DNA from: Rostrohypoxylon terebratum
Taxonomy: Eukaryota; Ascomycota; Sordariomycetes; Xylariales; Hypoxylaceae
Direction of reading: 5' to 3'
Length of the DNA stretch: 64,000 nucleotides
Assembly (NCBI GenBank): GCA_022497145.1
Contig: MU385934.1
Location: 70,057 to 134,056 of the forward strand
The position numbers were made by a program, and so were the translations under genes. This document shows, one piece after another, positions 43,330 to 53,380 of this stretch. Below the pieces are notes generated by a model. The model worked only from the letters and a program-made list of their open reading frames with translations, was not told where the DNA came from and did no database searches. The stretch's first letter is position 1. The number at the start of each line of letters is the position of its first letter.

Positions 43330-44496
43330 CTATGAAAACCGATGAATCCTCGACCCCATGCACCTCCTGATATTCTTCCAAGCTTCCGCATCCTCCTCTA
43401 CCTGCTTTCCTGGGTTCTCAAGCGCCTCCTCGAAAGCGCCACTCTGCACTTTCCCCTCGAGCTCAAGAATAAAGTCACTTACCCGCATAGCACTGTTGGG
43501 CCTTGGACCTCGAAGACTGCGGTCCAAGAATCTCCAAGCCAACTCTATCAGCTTCGCCTCATCTTCCGGGTCGTCCGCAAGCTCACATACGTCCATCAAG
43601 TGCACAATCCAGTCCACGAAACTGCGCCCGCTAGCCAGATCCGCGACGGTGTAGTAGCATGGGTCTTCTCCTACCGTATCGTTGATCCTCATCTCTTCTT
43701 TGAGCCACGATTTGATGCTTGGCTCGCTCTCTATCTGGATTTTGGGACCCTCTTCAGTTTCCTGAGCATTGCACTCCTGACGGCCTTCTTTTCGCCAATG
43801 CCTGTCGACGAGGTATAATCGCTGCCACGCGTTTTCGCTGAGGGTTTGGAGGTTCTCTATTTCTTCACATCGAGTGAGTTTGTCGTCTTGTCCAGACACA
43901 TTAGTGCTATTAGCGACAGTCGCGTCAAGGGTCTGTCGGATACCCTCTTTGGTCACTTTTCCCGCGCGGCGCTCTAGCTTCAAGATGAACTGCAACACTC
44001 TCGTTAGATTCCTCTGGGTGGCTAAGAGAGCATCTGCGGTTTTTCGTTCTAGACGTTGCTCGTCAGTCAGGCCGGCAACGTCCCGAACGGTCATTCCACC
44101 CTCGGACTCGCTTTTAAAGTCTCGTGGGGTTGCTGGGCTGGCGTCTTTTTTTGCGTTTTTCTGATTCCGGATAGGATCAGTTGGTTCGTAGAATGAGAAT
44201 TGTTCTTCGCTTATATTTATCTCCGAAAACGTAGGCCCGTCATCCCAAACGCAGACATCGTCTTCTAAACTGTCTTCAGACAGACAATAGGCTTGGGCAA
44301 GGTATGGCCTAGCGCTGTAGACATAGCTTCCTCTGCCGTTACCCCTAGCCCCACCATTTGAATCTTTACTGTAAGATCTGATTGAGTAATTCATGGCCTC
44401 GAAAATTCCAAAAGTTCGAAATGGTAAAACTTTCAGTCGATACGGCCAGGGCCAGGTCGATATATCATGTTTCTCCACAAAACACTCTTTGTTCAT
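43330..44496 (-). CDS. Hypothetical protein, predicted helical, unknown function
   Basis: An uninterrupted 388-codon ORF starts at 44496. Another in-frame Met (MNYSIRSYSK) 34 codons downstream could be the true start, because the first residues are less protein-like. The N-terminal 120 residues are polar. From about 135 to the end, charged helical segments dominate (LTDEQRLERKTADALLATQR, LQFILKLERRAGKVTKEG, SFVDWIVHLMDVCELADDPE, AKLIELAWRFLDRSLRG, ALENPGKQVEEDAEAWKNIR). No signal peptide, membrane segment or catalytic motif is seen. I recognise no family. Its length, absence of low complexity and G/C-ending codons support a gene. Confidence 0.68.
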   Translation of the reverse strand: MNKECFVEKHDISTWPWPYRLKVLPFRTFGIFEAMNYSIRSYSKDSNGGARGNGRGSYVYSARPYLAQAYCLSEDSLEDDVCVWDDGPTFSEINISEEQFSFYEPTDPIRNQKNAKKDASPATPRDFKSESEGGMTVRDVAGLTDEQRLERKTADALLATQRNLTRVLQFILKLERRAGKVTKEGIRQTLDATVANSTNVSGQDDKLTRCEEIENLQTLSENAWQRLYLVDRHWRKEGRQECNAQETEEGPKIQIESEPSIKSWLKEEMRINDTVGEDPCYYTVADLASGRSFVDWIVHLMDVCELADDPEDEAKLIELAWRFLDRSLRGPRPNSAMRVSDFILELEGKVQSGAFEEALENPGKQVEEDAEAWKNIRRCMGSRIHRFS

Positions 44497-44760
44497 GGCT
44501 CGAACGAGGATTCCGTTTCAACTACGGGCCTCTACAATGTTATTCAAAGAAAGGAACTCACTTTGTTGTTTTTCCTAGTTCTCGAACAACAATCAAAGGA
44601 CCAATAGATAGCATCACCTCAACTATTTCAGAGAGAACATAGGTAGACGCGTGATAACATTACTTCAAGGCAAGTGACTATACGTCCCACTCCCCCATTT
44701 TGATGTGACCAATTCTCCCTCTTGATCCTGAATGTCAACAAGGGAACATGGTGGCCTACT

Positions 44761-46023
44761 TTATGACAGGCCAATAATCCAGCCATCGCCCTCCGGCTCT
44801 CCAGCTGGATCGCAACCACCCCACAGAACCACACTATGGCCATCGGCTGTCACGTCGTAACCGAATGAGCTTCGTGGCCCAGGGTGCATTTTTCCTTCGT
44901 GTTGCTGGAGATCACCGGGTGGTTGCACCTCGACTTCGGCCCAACTGAAGCCACCGGTGTCAACGCCAAGTTTCGAGCGAATCTGGTCTTTTATATTGGC
45001 AGGTCTGATTGCATCCATTATACTAGATCTCCGTGCGACTTTTGAGTCGCCGGACGGAAGTTGAAACGTCCACAAATCGCTCCACAGCGATACATTTCCG
45101 TGGCCCGTATGGCTCGTACGGTTTCCAAAGAAGTAGAGCAGATACTTTCGACCGTATCCGGTAGTGACGGGTATCAATCCACCATTTGATCTCTGTTGGG
45201 GCCCGGGAGTCAGGGGATTCGTAGGAAATGAGATGGTTTTCCACGTTGCTGGAGTCTCGGCGTCTAGATCAACCTCCAGATAATGGACCTCACTACTTAA
45301 ATCATCGGAGCTAGAGATCGCATATATCGTGTCTCCGACAATTGTGGCGCAAGTTATGATAGTGGGAGCGTGTGGCAATTGATTCCAAGTCTTAGCAGAA
45401 GAACTAAAATGCCAGACGTCAGCTAGGGGTCCGCCTGCAGAGTCGTTTCCGCCAATTAAGATGAAATTTCCTTCATGTGTAAATAAATTCGCATTGCTCC
45501 GGGGAGGTGGGACTCTCTCCGGATGAACAATATTTTCGATGATTTCCCAATGAAAATTCTCGGTGTCGTATAACCAGACTCTGCCACCCTCGTCTAAGAC
45601 CTTGCCGGTTTCGTCGCAACCTCCGTACACAGCAATGCGGCTATTCACAGCGCAGGCTGAATGGTTAGTTCGTGGCCAAGGTACCGGGCCATCTTGCTTA
45701 GCAGGAATAGCTGGTAGCATGTGATACTCAGAGGTAGAAGTGCTCGCTGACGGCAGCGCTAAGCAATGGATATCGTTAGACGCAAGGACGCCCTGGCGTG
45801 TTTGGCCACCAAAGATATAAGCTTTATCGCCAAGAATAGTGAGCGTATGATGAGATCTGATGAGCGAGGATTTCGAGGTATCATCTGTCGCAGAGCCCAT
45901 CTGTGTGAAAGTAGCCTTGAGAGGCATTGTCGGCTTTGTTACGGCATGACTGGCTACTCCAGCGTAAACGCCCGTGGAGACAACTTCCTCGGCTGCCACC
46001 GCGCCCGCAACAAGTTCTGCCAT
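44761..46023 (-). CDS. Kelch-repeat beta-propeller protein
   Basis: A single 420-codon ORF starts at 46023. It shows at least five kelch blades with the double-glycine signature after a hydrophobic strand: DKAYIFGGQTRQG, NSRIAVYGGCDE, GNFILIGGNDSAG, KYLLYFFGNRTSH (degenerate) and HSVVLWGGCDPAG, each followed by the Tyr/Trp turn (VWLYDTENFHWE, VWHFSSSAKTWNQLP, LWTFQLPSGDSK). The repeats imply a five- or six-bladed propeller. There is no BTB or signal peptide; the first 30 residues are Ala/Val-rich but lack a basic start. Fungal kelch proteins of this size are annotated as galactose oxidase/kelch or nitrile-specifier-like; the partner is unknown. Its start is 1.3 kb from the divergent methyltransferase gene, so they could share regulatory DNA. 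Confidence 0.85.
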   Translation of the reverse strand: MAELVAGAVAAEEVVSTGVYAGVASHAVTKPTMPLKATFTQMGSATDDTSKSSLIRSHHTLTILGDKAYIFGGQTRQGVLASNDIHCLALPSASTSTSEYHMLPAIPAKQDGPVPWPRTNHSACAVNSRIAVYGGCDETGKVLDEGGRVWLYDTENFHWEIIENIVHPERVPPPRSNANLFTHEGNFILIGGNDSAGGPLADVWHFSSSAKTWNQLPHAPTIITCATIVGDTIYAISSSDDLSSEVHYLEVDLDAETPATWKTISFPTNPLTPGPQQRSNGGLIPVTTGYGRKYLLYFFGNRTSHTGHGNVSLWSDLWTFQLPSGDSKVARRSSIMDAIRPANIKDQIRSKLGVDTGGFSWAEVEVQPPGDLQQHEGKMHPGPRSSFGYDVTADGHSVVLWGGCDPAGEPEGDGWIIGLS

Positions 46024-47303
46024 TATGTTTTTCCCCTATTTCTTCTCAACTTCTCGAGTCTTTGAGTTTAGTATGTGTTGAGTTTTATCCCAATTCACTG
46101 TGACGACTACCTCAACCGTCCAAGCAGTTGAATAGGAAGAGGAAGAGAAACAGAGAAGAAGTCATTCCGCTGAACTTAGTTAGACAAGAGACATTGCCGA
46201 TGATGACGTATTATCCATCATTTGTATCTCGTACAACATGCTGTACGTACTTACCTAGTAAATACCTACATTGTGCGCAGTGACGTAATATTCAAGCTAT
46301 AATTACCTATTATGGAAGTCCGTCTAAAGTATCTGGATATTTGCCTGATCTGGGCTAGTTTCATGGAATTTAGAGATTGCATCCTTACTTCGTGAGTAGT
46401 ATCTAGATTTTAGGTAGAGACGCGCGAATACCTTCAATACTCAGGATTGATCTAGGTAGCATCCCTGAAAATGGTATAGAAATTCTCGCTGTCGATTAGA
46501 AATTCGGTCGTAGTTTTGGATATTGATTATGCTGCCATTGTCCATTAGAAGAGTTAGCCGAGTGGTCAAGCAGGTACCTGTATTGTACAAGTCGCTAATG
46601 ATCGTCGGGTACTTGGAAACTACATCGATACGTTTTCCATGTATGTAGCATTGCAGTCCTAGTACCTGCATTAGCGACGTCTCAAGGGACGGAAAGCTGC
46701 AGCTCCAGTCAAGTGTGAGTGACATCCCATGAGGTAGATGGCGATCGCGTTGGAGAAGAGACAGCAAGGTATCTTGGATACTTAGAATCTAGATACTGGT
46801 AGGTACCTCAACTAGGTACTCGGTAGTAGGTAGCAATTACAACCCGCGATCGATCTTCGACATCTTACACCTTGACATTAGGTAGTTGTACCTAGAAACA
46901 GGTTCAAATGACGAGTTTGTAATCATTCCTGATTGCGACCTGTTCACGATTCCGAAATGATATGTAGTAGATTGAAATGATGTACGAAGTACTACTAGGT
47001 ATACCTAGTATGGATTGTATAAAATGGAGACGTGAGAATAGGTACGTGATATTAATACGAAGTACTAGGAGGGAAAATTAAAAAGACGGTGGGTCCGGGA
47101 GCTTTCCAATAGAGGTGTGTACTTAATAATTATCGCTTATCTCTGAATGAAGGCGGAGTAACTTTTCCCCACCTTTTCCCCTGTCCCAACCTGCCAGAGA
47201 AGAGAAGATTTCTTAGAAACCATCTAGTGACTAATTCATGCCCTGAATACAACAACTATCAGCTCGATCAGGTCGCGAATTATAGACAAATAGACAAAAT
47301 TCC
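46024..47303. other. Divergent intergenic region between kelch and methyltransferase genes
   Basis: No gene is supported. It contains CTAGGTA words near 46800-46830 and 46990-47010 and a tRNA-like word (GTTAGCCGAGTGGTCAAGC) near 46551 that does not fold into a full tRNA. Both promoters must lie here. Confidence 0.5.
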
Positions 47304-48111
47304 ATGGGATCTTCTGATGAGGAGAATGAGCGCTTAGCGCATCCCGACTTTTGGGATCAACGCTACGCTCAAGCTAATAGCGATCAGCCAACTCACGAAT
47401 GGTTCCGGACTTTTGGCGACCTTGACTCCTTTTTCAACCAGAGACTCTTCAATTGTCAAGATCCGGGTTCAAACCCCAAAATATTACATCTAGGTTCGGG
47501 AGATAGTGTACGTTGTCTACATTGTCCATATTGTCTACATTGGCGAAGATTTGTCGATGGATGCTGACATCCATCTTTGGCAGGATGTTCCAGCGGGCCT
47601 TTACGAAAGGGGCTACAAAAATCAGCTCTGTGTTGACTTCTCTACCATCGTCGTAGATCTTATGTCTAAACGACATTCAAAAATGGAAGGCATTGTATGG
47701 AAACATGCCGATGTTCGTCATATGGACGACTTACCTGATCAGTCCATAGACGTTGCCTTCGACAAGGGCACGTTAGATGCTATGATTCATGGTAGTCCGT
47801 GGAGTCCGCCTGATGATGTAAAAGATAATACCAGCCAATATATTCGCGAGGTCAGTCTTATATAGCACAGGCCCTCTCCTCGCTCGGTTGTCTCGATTAT
47901 TAATTCAACGTAGGTCAATCGAGTGCTGAAGGATAATGGCGTGTTCCTCTACGTTACATATCGACAACCACATTTCATAAGACCTCTTCTGAATTGCGAG
48001 GGAACCGATTGGAATATCGACATGGATATTCTCGGCGACGGTACTAGTTCGTTTGCTTACCATGGATTTGTTTTGAGAAAAAACCTACATTCAGCGACCG
48101 CGACATCATAA
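47304..48111 (+). CDS. Class I SAM-dependent methyltransferase, EEF1A-lysine-methyltransferase type
   Basis: Three exons (47304-47507, 47584-47850, 47914-48111) with phase-0 introns give 222 residues. The opening FWDQRYAQANSDQPTHEWFRTF and FNQRLFN match the N-terminal block of METTL13/EEF1AKMT4-like enzymes. Motif I is ILHLGSGDS, with the splice directly after it, followed by YERGYKNQLCVDFS (motif post-I region). Then VRHMDDLPDQSIDVAFDKGTLDAM carries the acidic motif and the DKGTLD signature of the family. The third exon supplies RVLKDNGVFLYVTYRQPHF and a C-terminal strand (FAYHGFVLRKN). It is predicted to transfer a methyl group from S-adenosylmethionine to a protein lysine, probably in the translation elongation factor, in the cytosol; the substrate is inference. 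All exon joins keep the frame. Confidence 0.88.
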
Positions 48112-48485
48112 GCTCCTCAAGCTTTCACATCTGAGTACCTCACTTCAGCTCTTGTGGCAGCAAGACATTACAGACAAGACCCTTTCAACCGCACCAGCAT
48201 CATAAAAAGTGTTTGCTAGAGTCACCGATTGCTGAAAATTTCACAATCCATCTCATTTATACTTTGTGGTGCTCTAAATAGAGGAGCGCCGCTCATACTT
48301 GCCCTAGAAGTTGATTCTCTATCATAGGTATGTCCTTTAAATTTCATCCATCCTAACCCCTGCCGCCACCCATGTTTTAGCCGTGAAACCCATTTTGGAC
48401 TGTTGAAGTAACCAAGTATGCGCCGCTAAGCCTTTCCCTATGATATCTATCATTGCCGATCCATAACTCAAATATCACGTAGCGT
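48112..48485. other. Intergenic between convergent genes
   Basis: These 374 bases contain only the two 3' ends. No repeat or ORF of note. Confidence 0.5.
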
Positions 48486-49755
48486 CTAAGGCTCGCCCCA
48501 GATCTCGTCGGCAATCTGCCTGACCAGCGATAGCTTCTTCTTCTCGTCTTCCACAGTCAGGGGATATCCACTCTCATGTGTGCTAAACCCGCACTGAGGG
48601 CTGATGCAAATTCGCTTCAGCGCTTCTTCACGAGATTGGCCGCTCCCTTCCGCAACAAATTCCGCCGCCTTGTAGATACGCTCCTTCGTGGTCTCCTTGT
48701 CTTCTAGCTGCGGTAACTTTGTACTGATGACGCCGACAACGACGTTCTTATTCTTAGGCAGGTACCTGAGGGGCTCAAACCCGCCCGCTCGCTCAGTATC
48801 ATATTCGAGGTAGAACGTGTTGACGTCTAATTCCTCGAAAAGCTTCTTAGCAATAATATCGTAGGCTCCGGTAGCGAAGTGCCTGCCGCCTATGAAGTTT
48901 CCTCTGCATAGGTGAATACCCGAGTGGAAATCAGCCGGCAAGCCGCGAATGGAGTCGTTGTATAGTTTAATGTAGGCATCTAAGAGGTCCTCCCATGTGC
49001 CAATATTGTCCTTGTCTTCCTCCCATCCTTTCCGGAAGTCCTGCGAGCAGAAGTCTGTTTCTAGTGTTACAAGATGCGATTCGATGCTAGTCAGGTTCGG
49101 ACGGGACAAACTTACAAGCCATTCCTGGGTCGTCGAACTGGACGTTCCTCAGCCCAGCCTTATAGAGGTGCTGTAACTCGGCGTTATAGACTTTTGCTAC
49201 GTCTGCGAAGTATTCGGCATCATTGGCGTAGGCCTCCTTAGTGTAGGCACGCCCTTGCTTATACCTCATGTGGAACCACGACGGCGCAATCATAGTAAGT
49301 TTGATGCTGCCCCATTCATTTTCAGGAACAAATGCCTGGACAGTCCGAAGTTCGCTCAAGTTAGAGACCGACTTGCTAGGGTCGTGCGACAGCTTGCCGC
49401 CAGCAATGACCGATTCTCCGGGGAAAACTTTCCTGTCCTTCTCGATCAAACTCACGACGTCAGGATGGTACAAGCGAAACATGCTAGCCTCGGCATCTTG
49501 GAGGGCGATAGTGCCCACAACTTCATCCCAAAAGAGACCCCAAAATCGTGTGCGGTTGTACTCGCCCGAGTTGACAGCCTTGAGACCTAATTCCTGTTGT
49601 AGCTTGACAACCTCACCAATTGCCTTCTTCTCGACAGCTGGCAGTCCAGCTTCCTCTGCTGAGATGCCCTTATCCCTGATGGTAGCACGAACTTCGAGTA
49701 GTTCGGCAGGTCTCAGCAATGAGCCCAAGTGCTCGGCGCGAAACGGGGGTGCCAT
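48486..49755 (-). CDS. MetE-type (cobalamin-independent) methyltransferase, single-domain form
   Basis: Two exons, 49755-49116 and 49054-48486, join through a 61-base intron (donor GTAAGT, acceptor GAAACAG) and give 402 residues. I start at the ATG 49755 (MAPPFRAEHLGSLLRP); the longer frame only adds TTG. The fold is the C-terminal catalytic barrel of cobalamin-independent methionine synthase, without the N-terminal barrel. The zinc ligands are all present: His261 and Cys263 in GIHLCRGNF, Glu297 in FYLEYDTE and Cys368 in ISPQCGFST. The fungal Met6 enzyme is about 760 residues, so this is the shorter MetE-like paralogue rather than the main methionine synthase. It may transfer methyl groups to a thiol substrate other than homocysteine; that is inference. 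The product is probably cytosolic. Confidence 0.9.
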
Positions 49756-50371
49756 CTTCAATTCGTCAATACGGTAGCCCTAGTGTTTTCCGTTTTTGCT
49801 TTTTTAGAGCTTCCTGGTGTCCACCTACCTTTAGCGTGTTACGTGAAAAAATAGAATAGAGGCCAGGGTTTTTTTTTTTTTTTTTCTCTCAGTAAGTCAG
49901 TAGTGACAAGCAATAACACACCTCCGTGGCTACGATACTAAACCACACAGGAGGAAAATAGGATGCCTCTTGTTTTTTTTAAAAAAAACGAGGGAAGCTT
50001 CAAGAAAGAAAAAATCTCCATCGATAAGCTAGCCCTTCGGTCGTAGCCTACATCCTAGGTAATCACACCCTTAAGAATCCTCCTAATGGCCTCTAGCGGG
50101 GATTTGGGTGCGGGGGAAGATGGTGAGATGCTGCGGACTATCATGTAGTCTACGCATGAGGACGAAGGGAGCAGCCAACCGAATCAGGGATACTAACAAC
50201 AGATTATGGGAATAAACTCGGGGTTAGCCAGGGTCCCACATTGGTTTCGACCAACTTACGAGGCGGTCTTCAAGAACACGGCAGTCTAGGCCTACAATTG
50301 TTCCGCAAATCTGAGACTAGGTAGCTTGAAGATACTATTGACGTCGTACACTCAGGACATCCATTAATACA

Positions 50372-50536
50372 TATCTCCCGAAGTGCCAACTAACTACAGT
50401 ACAAAAAAGACCCAATAAAGCTGAAGTCTTATTGGTCAAGAGAGTCTTAGTAAGGCTTTGTCAACATTTGATTGGGTGCGTTCTTTGGTTTTCTCAGGGG
50501 TTCATGTACTGTAGTTAGTTGGCACTTCGGGAGATA
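50372..50536. mobile_element. MITE with about 31-bp perfect terminal inverted repeats and TA target sites
   Basis: The ends 50372-50402 and 50506-50536 are perfect reverse complements over 31 bases (start TATCTCCCGAAGTGCCAACT on the left; one further base pair extends inward). The outermost TA on each side fits a TA target-site duplication, as in Tc1/mariner-type transposons. An inner pair, ACCCAAT and ATTGGGT, adds a second stem. At 165 bp there is no room for a transposase, so this is a miniature non-autonomous element. Confidence 0.82.
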
Positions 50537-50552
50537 CACGGGTCCAATTCCT

Positions 50553-50608
50553 AGGTTACCTAAGACCTAGGTTACCCTAGGTCGGGTAACCTAGGTCTTA
50601 GGTAACCT
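50553..50608. repeat. Perfect 25-bp-arm palindrome with a 6-base loop
   Basis: Arms 50553-50577 and 50584-50608 are exact reverse complements, separated by TAGGTC. The arms are made of AGGTTACC and CCTAGGT words, like the dispersed palindromes elsewhere in the window. It starts 16 bases after the MITE and would form a strong hairpin or cruciform. Confidence 0.9.
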
Positions 50609-51280
50609 ATCTAGCCACCCTAATAGGCTGGTGTTACATAATATTAATAGGTTAGCCGGCGGACAAGTGCGTTCTTTATTGCCTTAAGGTACAATAGAAA
50701 CAACTCTAACCTTTTCGATATTTGTCACAATTCGCAGTGAAAAAAAAACCATAAACACAACGCGATCGACTCAATATGGATGCACACTAAATGTCTAGCA
50801 ACATATATAGGATGTATCATCAAATGTGGGTAAAGACATAATGGGGAGTGGGATATTTTCCTTTACAAAATATATGCTTAATCATTGTATGGTTACCTAC
50901 GTAAATGGAAGAACAAAAGGGGTAACGGGAATATAACACAGGTATGAAGGGAAAATTACTAGTACTACGAATCTATTCTGGATTAAACAATTAACGCGAT
51001 GACCAAGACACTCATAAGGCAGCAGAATCAAGGTTGAATATAGGCACTTGGATAATCGGTTGAGCAACGACCAAGATCTTTAAATTTACAAGCTGTCATG
51101 AACATAAGTGGTATATACCACAACTATGATAACACGCCATCGCTTGCTTGTCAATGAAACATTACAGATTATAAGACCTCCAAATCCATCCACATGCAAA
51201 TCTCCTTTCGACACGTCACAACCCAAATGGTATCTTTAATACTCCTCCTCCGAATTCCACTATAAACACCCACTCCCTTT

Positions 51281-53380
51281 TTACATCAGGAGAACGGCGC
51301 CGACGAGCGCGAACAGACCAGCGAAACCGCTTCCGACCTTGGCGGCGCCGGCGGTGACGATGGGGGTCTCGCCAGCAGGGTAGCTGGGAGTGCTGGGGTA
51401 GCTAGGGTAGCTGGCGCTAGCGCTGGGCTGGCGGGTCGTGAAGGTGGTGCACGACGTGCTGGTCGGGTAAGGAGGGATCTCGGTGGAGTACACCGGGACG
51501 CTGGTGATAGCGGTAGGACCGACGGGGGGAACACCACCAGCAGGGTAGCTAGGCGAGGGGTAGGCGGGCGTGGCCGGGACGCTCTCGGTAGGAACACCGC
51601 CGGTAGGGTACTCGGGAGTAGGGACGGAGTAAGCGGGAACGCTTTCGCTCGCGGAGGGAACCTCGCCACCGGGGTAGCTAGGAGTGGTGGCAATAGCGGG
51701 CAGGCTCTCGGTCGCGGAGGGAACCTCGCCAGTAGGGTAGCTAGGGGTAGTAGCGATGACGGGAAGGCTCTCGGTGGAGGCCGGGACCGAGGGAGCAGGG
51801 GGAGTGCTGGGAACGTAAGAAGCGGGGACGCTGGGAGGAGGGACACCGCCGGTAGGGTACTCAGGGGCGGGAGCCTCAGGATAGCTGACAGAGTCACGAG
51901 CAGTGTTGTAAGAGCCGGCGGGCGTGACAGCAGGGGGAGTGGCAACGGGGGTGGTGTTGGGACCAGTGGGGTAAGGAGCAGTGGGAACGTTGCTGGGAGG
52001 AGTGAAGGTAGAGACAGCAGAGCAAGGAGTCAGGGTAACAGTCTCCTTGGGAGGAACAGCAGGCCAGGTGATAGTAGCCTTAGGAGGAGCAGTGATAGGG
52101 ACGGTCTGGGTAGCAGGGCAGACAGTCGTGAAGACAGTGGTGTGGACCAACGTAGCAGTGGTGGCGTAGCCAGCAGGGCAGTTGGCGACGTTAGCGGCGC
52201 ACTGGGTGACGGTGAAAGTCTGAGTGTTGGTCACAGTGGAGGTGATTTCGCCGCCAGGAGCCGGGGTGGTGGCAGGAATGGCAGGGATAGCAGGGACACT
52301 TCCAGAGGGGTATCCAGAGCCGGATCCAGAACCAGAGCCGGGGAGAGACGGGAAGCCGGATGGGAGGGATCCGGGAACACCACCGGCGGGAACGCTGGCA
52401 GTGATGGCCGGGATGGAGGCAGTGTACGACGGGTGCTCGCAAATGGTGGTCGTAGGGTAGCTGAGGAGAGCGGTGGACAGAGTCGGGGCGAGGTGGAGGG
52501 AGAGGATATCCTCAACCTCGACATCAAGCTCGACGGCGGCACCGATGTTGAGACCGTACGACTCCTTGGAGAGAGGGCACGAGGGGGTGGCGCAGAAGAA
52601 ACCGACGTATTCGAGCAAGTTGGCGAAGACGGCAACCTCGAGACCAGCACCGATCTCAGGGATGTCTAGGATGGGGATGATGTCGTCAATGTCGACCTCA
52701 GCAGCAACGGCAAGCTCAACGCGGAGACGAAGGTCAGCCAAAAGCTTGGTGCAACCAATACGGACTTCCACGGGCAAGACCTGGACGGAGAGGCCAGAGA
52801 AGGCAGCGTCCAAGATCTTTCCAGCCAAGATATCAGTCTCGATGTGGGCTTCGTCAACAAGCTTCACGTCAATACCGGCGGACAGGTCAATGGCGGTCTC
52901 GACACCGAGGACGAGATCGAGGGAGATCAAGGCGTCAACCTTGAGACCAGGTAGGGGAAGGGAGATGGGCGCGGGGGGAGTGAACAGGTTCACCGCGATG
53001 ACGGCGGCGGCACCGATCTCGATGTCCAAGTCAAGCTTGGCCTCGATGTCAGTCAAGGACAAGCTGAGGGCTGGGACGACTTTGTCGAGGCTGATGCTGG
53101 CGTCGATGTTACCCTTGGTGTAGCAGGTTTCGCAGACGATGGCGACCTCTACATCGGCGGCGGCGCCCAGAACAGGGGGGACAGCCACGTTAGCCAAAAC
53201 ACCAGCAGCGAGGGTTGTGCCACTCAGGTCAACGCCGATGTCGACGCTGGCAGAGATGGGCTGGCTGAGGTCCTTGGGAATGTCGAGGTTAAGGAGATCT
53301 CGGTCGGAGACGGGCGCAGTTGCGCTGGCGAGCGAGGCCGCCATGGCCACGGCCGCGGAGCCGTGGGTTGAGAAACGCAT
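51281..53380 (-). CDS. GPI-anchored cell-surface protein, 699 aa, with Pro/Ser/Thr-rich repeats
   Basis: A single uninterrupted ORF starts at 53380. Residues 1-22 are a signal peptide (MRFSTHGSAAVAMAASLASA). Residues 25-330 are rich in Asp, Val, Leu and Ala, with alternating pattern (SVDIGVDLSGTTLAAGVLAN, LDLDIEIGAAAVIAVNLF) and paired cysteines (VCETCYTKG, FFCATPSCPLS), perhaps a folded lipid- or ligand-binding part. A glycosylation-type stalk follows, with SGSGSGSG, a Cys-containing TVTQCAANVANCPAGY / TTVCPATQT block and then imperfect repeats based on PSYPTGGVP(P)SVPA and ESLPAIATT. The C-terminal 20 residues are hydrophobic (GSGFAGLFALVGAVLLM), the GPI signal. No catalytic motif is seen. 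Adhesion or wall-structural roles are plausible. Strong G/C-ending codon bias and no introns suggest high expression; the long antisense ORFs are shadows of this bias. Confidence 0.88.
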   Translation of the reverse strand: MRFSTHGSAAVAMAASLASATAPVSDRDLLNLDIPKDLSQPISASVDIGVDLSGTTLAAGVLANVAVPPVLGAAADVEVAIVCETCYTKGNIDASISLDKVVPALSLSLTDIEAKLDLDIEIGAAAVIAVNLFTPPAPISLPLPGLKVDALISLDLVLGVETAIDLSAGIDVKLVDEAHIETDILAGKILDAAFSGLSVQVLPVEVRIGCTKLLADLRLRVELAVAAEVDIDDIIPILDIPEIGAGLEVAVFANLLEYVGFFCATPSCPLSKESYGLNIGAAVELDVEVEDILSLHLAPTLSTALLSYPTTTICEHPSYTASIPAITASVPAGGVPGSLPSGFPSLPGSGSGSGSGYPSGSVPAIPAIPATTPAPGGEITSTVTNTQTFTVTQCAANVANCPAGYATTATLVHTTVFTTVCPATQTVPITAPPKATITWPAVPPKETVTLTPCSAVSTFTPPSNVPTAPYPTGPNTTPVATPPAVTPAGSYNTARDSVSYPEAPAPEYPTGGVPPPSVPASYVPSTPPAPSVPASTESLPVIATTPSYPTGEVPSATESLPAIATTPSYPGGEVPSASESVPAYSVPTPEYPTGGVPTESVPATPAYPSPSYPAGGVPPVGPTAITSVPVYSTEIPPYPTSTSCTTFTTRQPSASASYPSYPSTPSYPAGETPIVTAGAAKVGSGFAGLFALVGAVLLM

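Larger units (their letters stand above)
49756..51280. other. Intergenic with a MITE, a long palindrome and a T8-A8 junction
   Basis: No gene is supported. Upstream of the MetE-type gene there is a T run near 49869-49886 and a symmetric T8-A8 block at 49973-49988 flanked by partly complementary CCTC/GAGG words. Two structural elements at 50372-50536 and 50553-50608 are listed separately. The rest to 51280 is AT-rich, and its end should be the 3' UTR of the GPI-protein gene. Confidence 0.5.

Noticed and set aside
46546..46640. tRNA-Leu/Ser-like A box (GTTAGCCGAGTGGTCAAGC)
   Set aside because: The D-arm word is convincing but no acceptor stem, anticodon stem or T arm (GGTTCGAATCC) can be formed downstream.
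51286..51945. 219-codon Pro/Leu-rich ORF overlapping the GPI-protein gene in another frame
   Set aside because: Long alternative frames are expected opposite or beside G/C-rich repeat coding sequence; the GPI frame has signal peptide, stalk and anchor.
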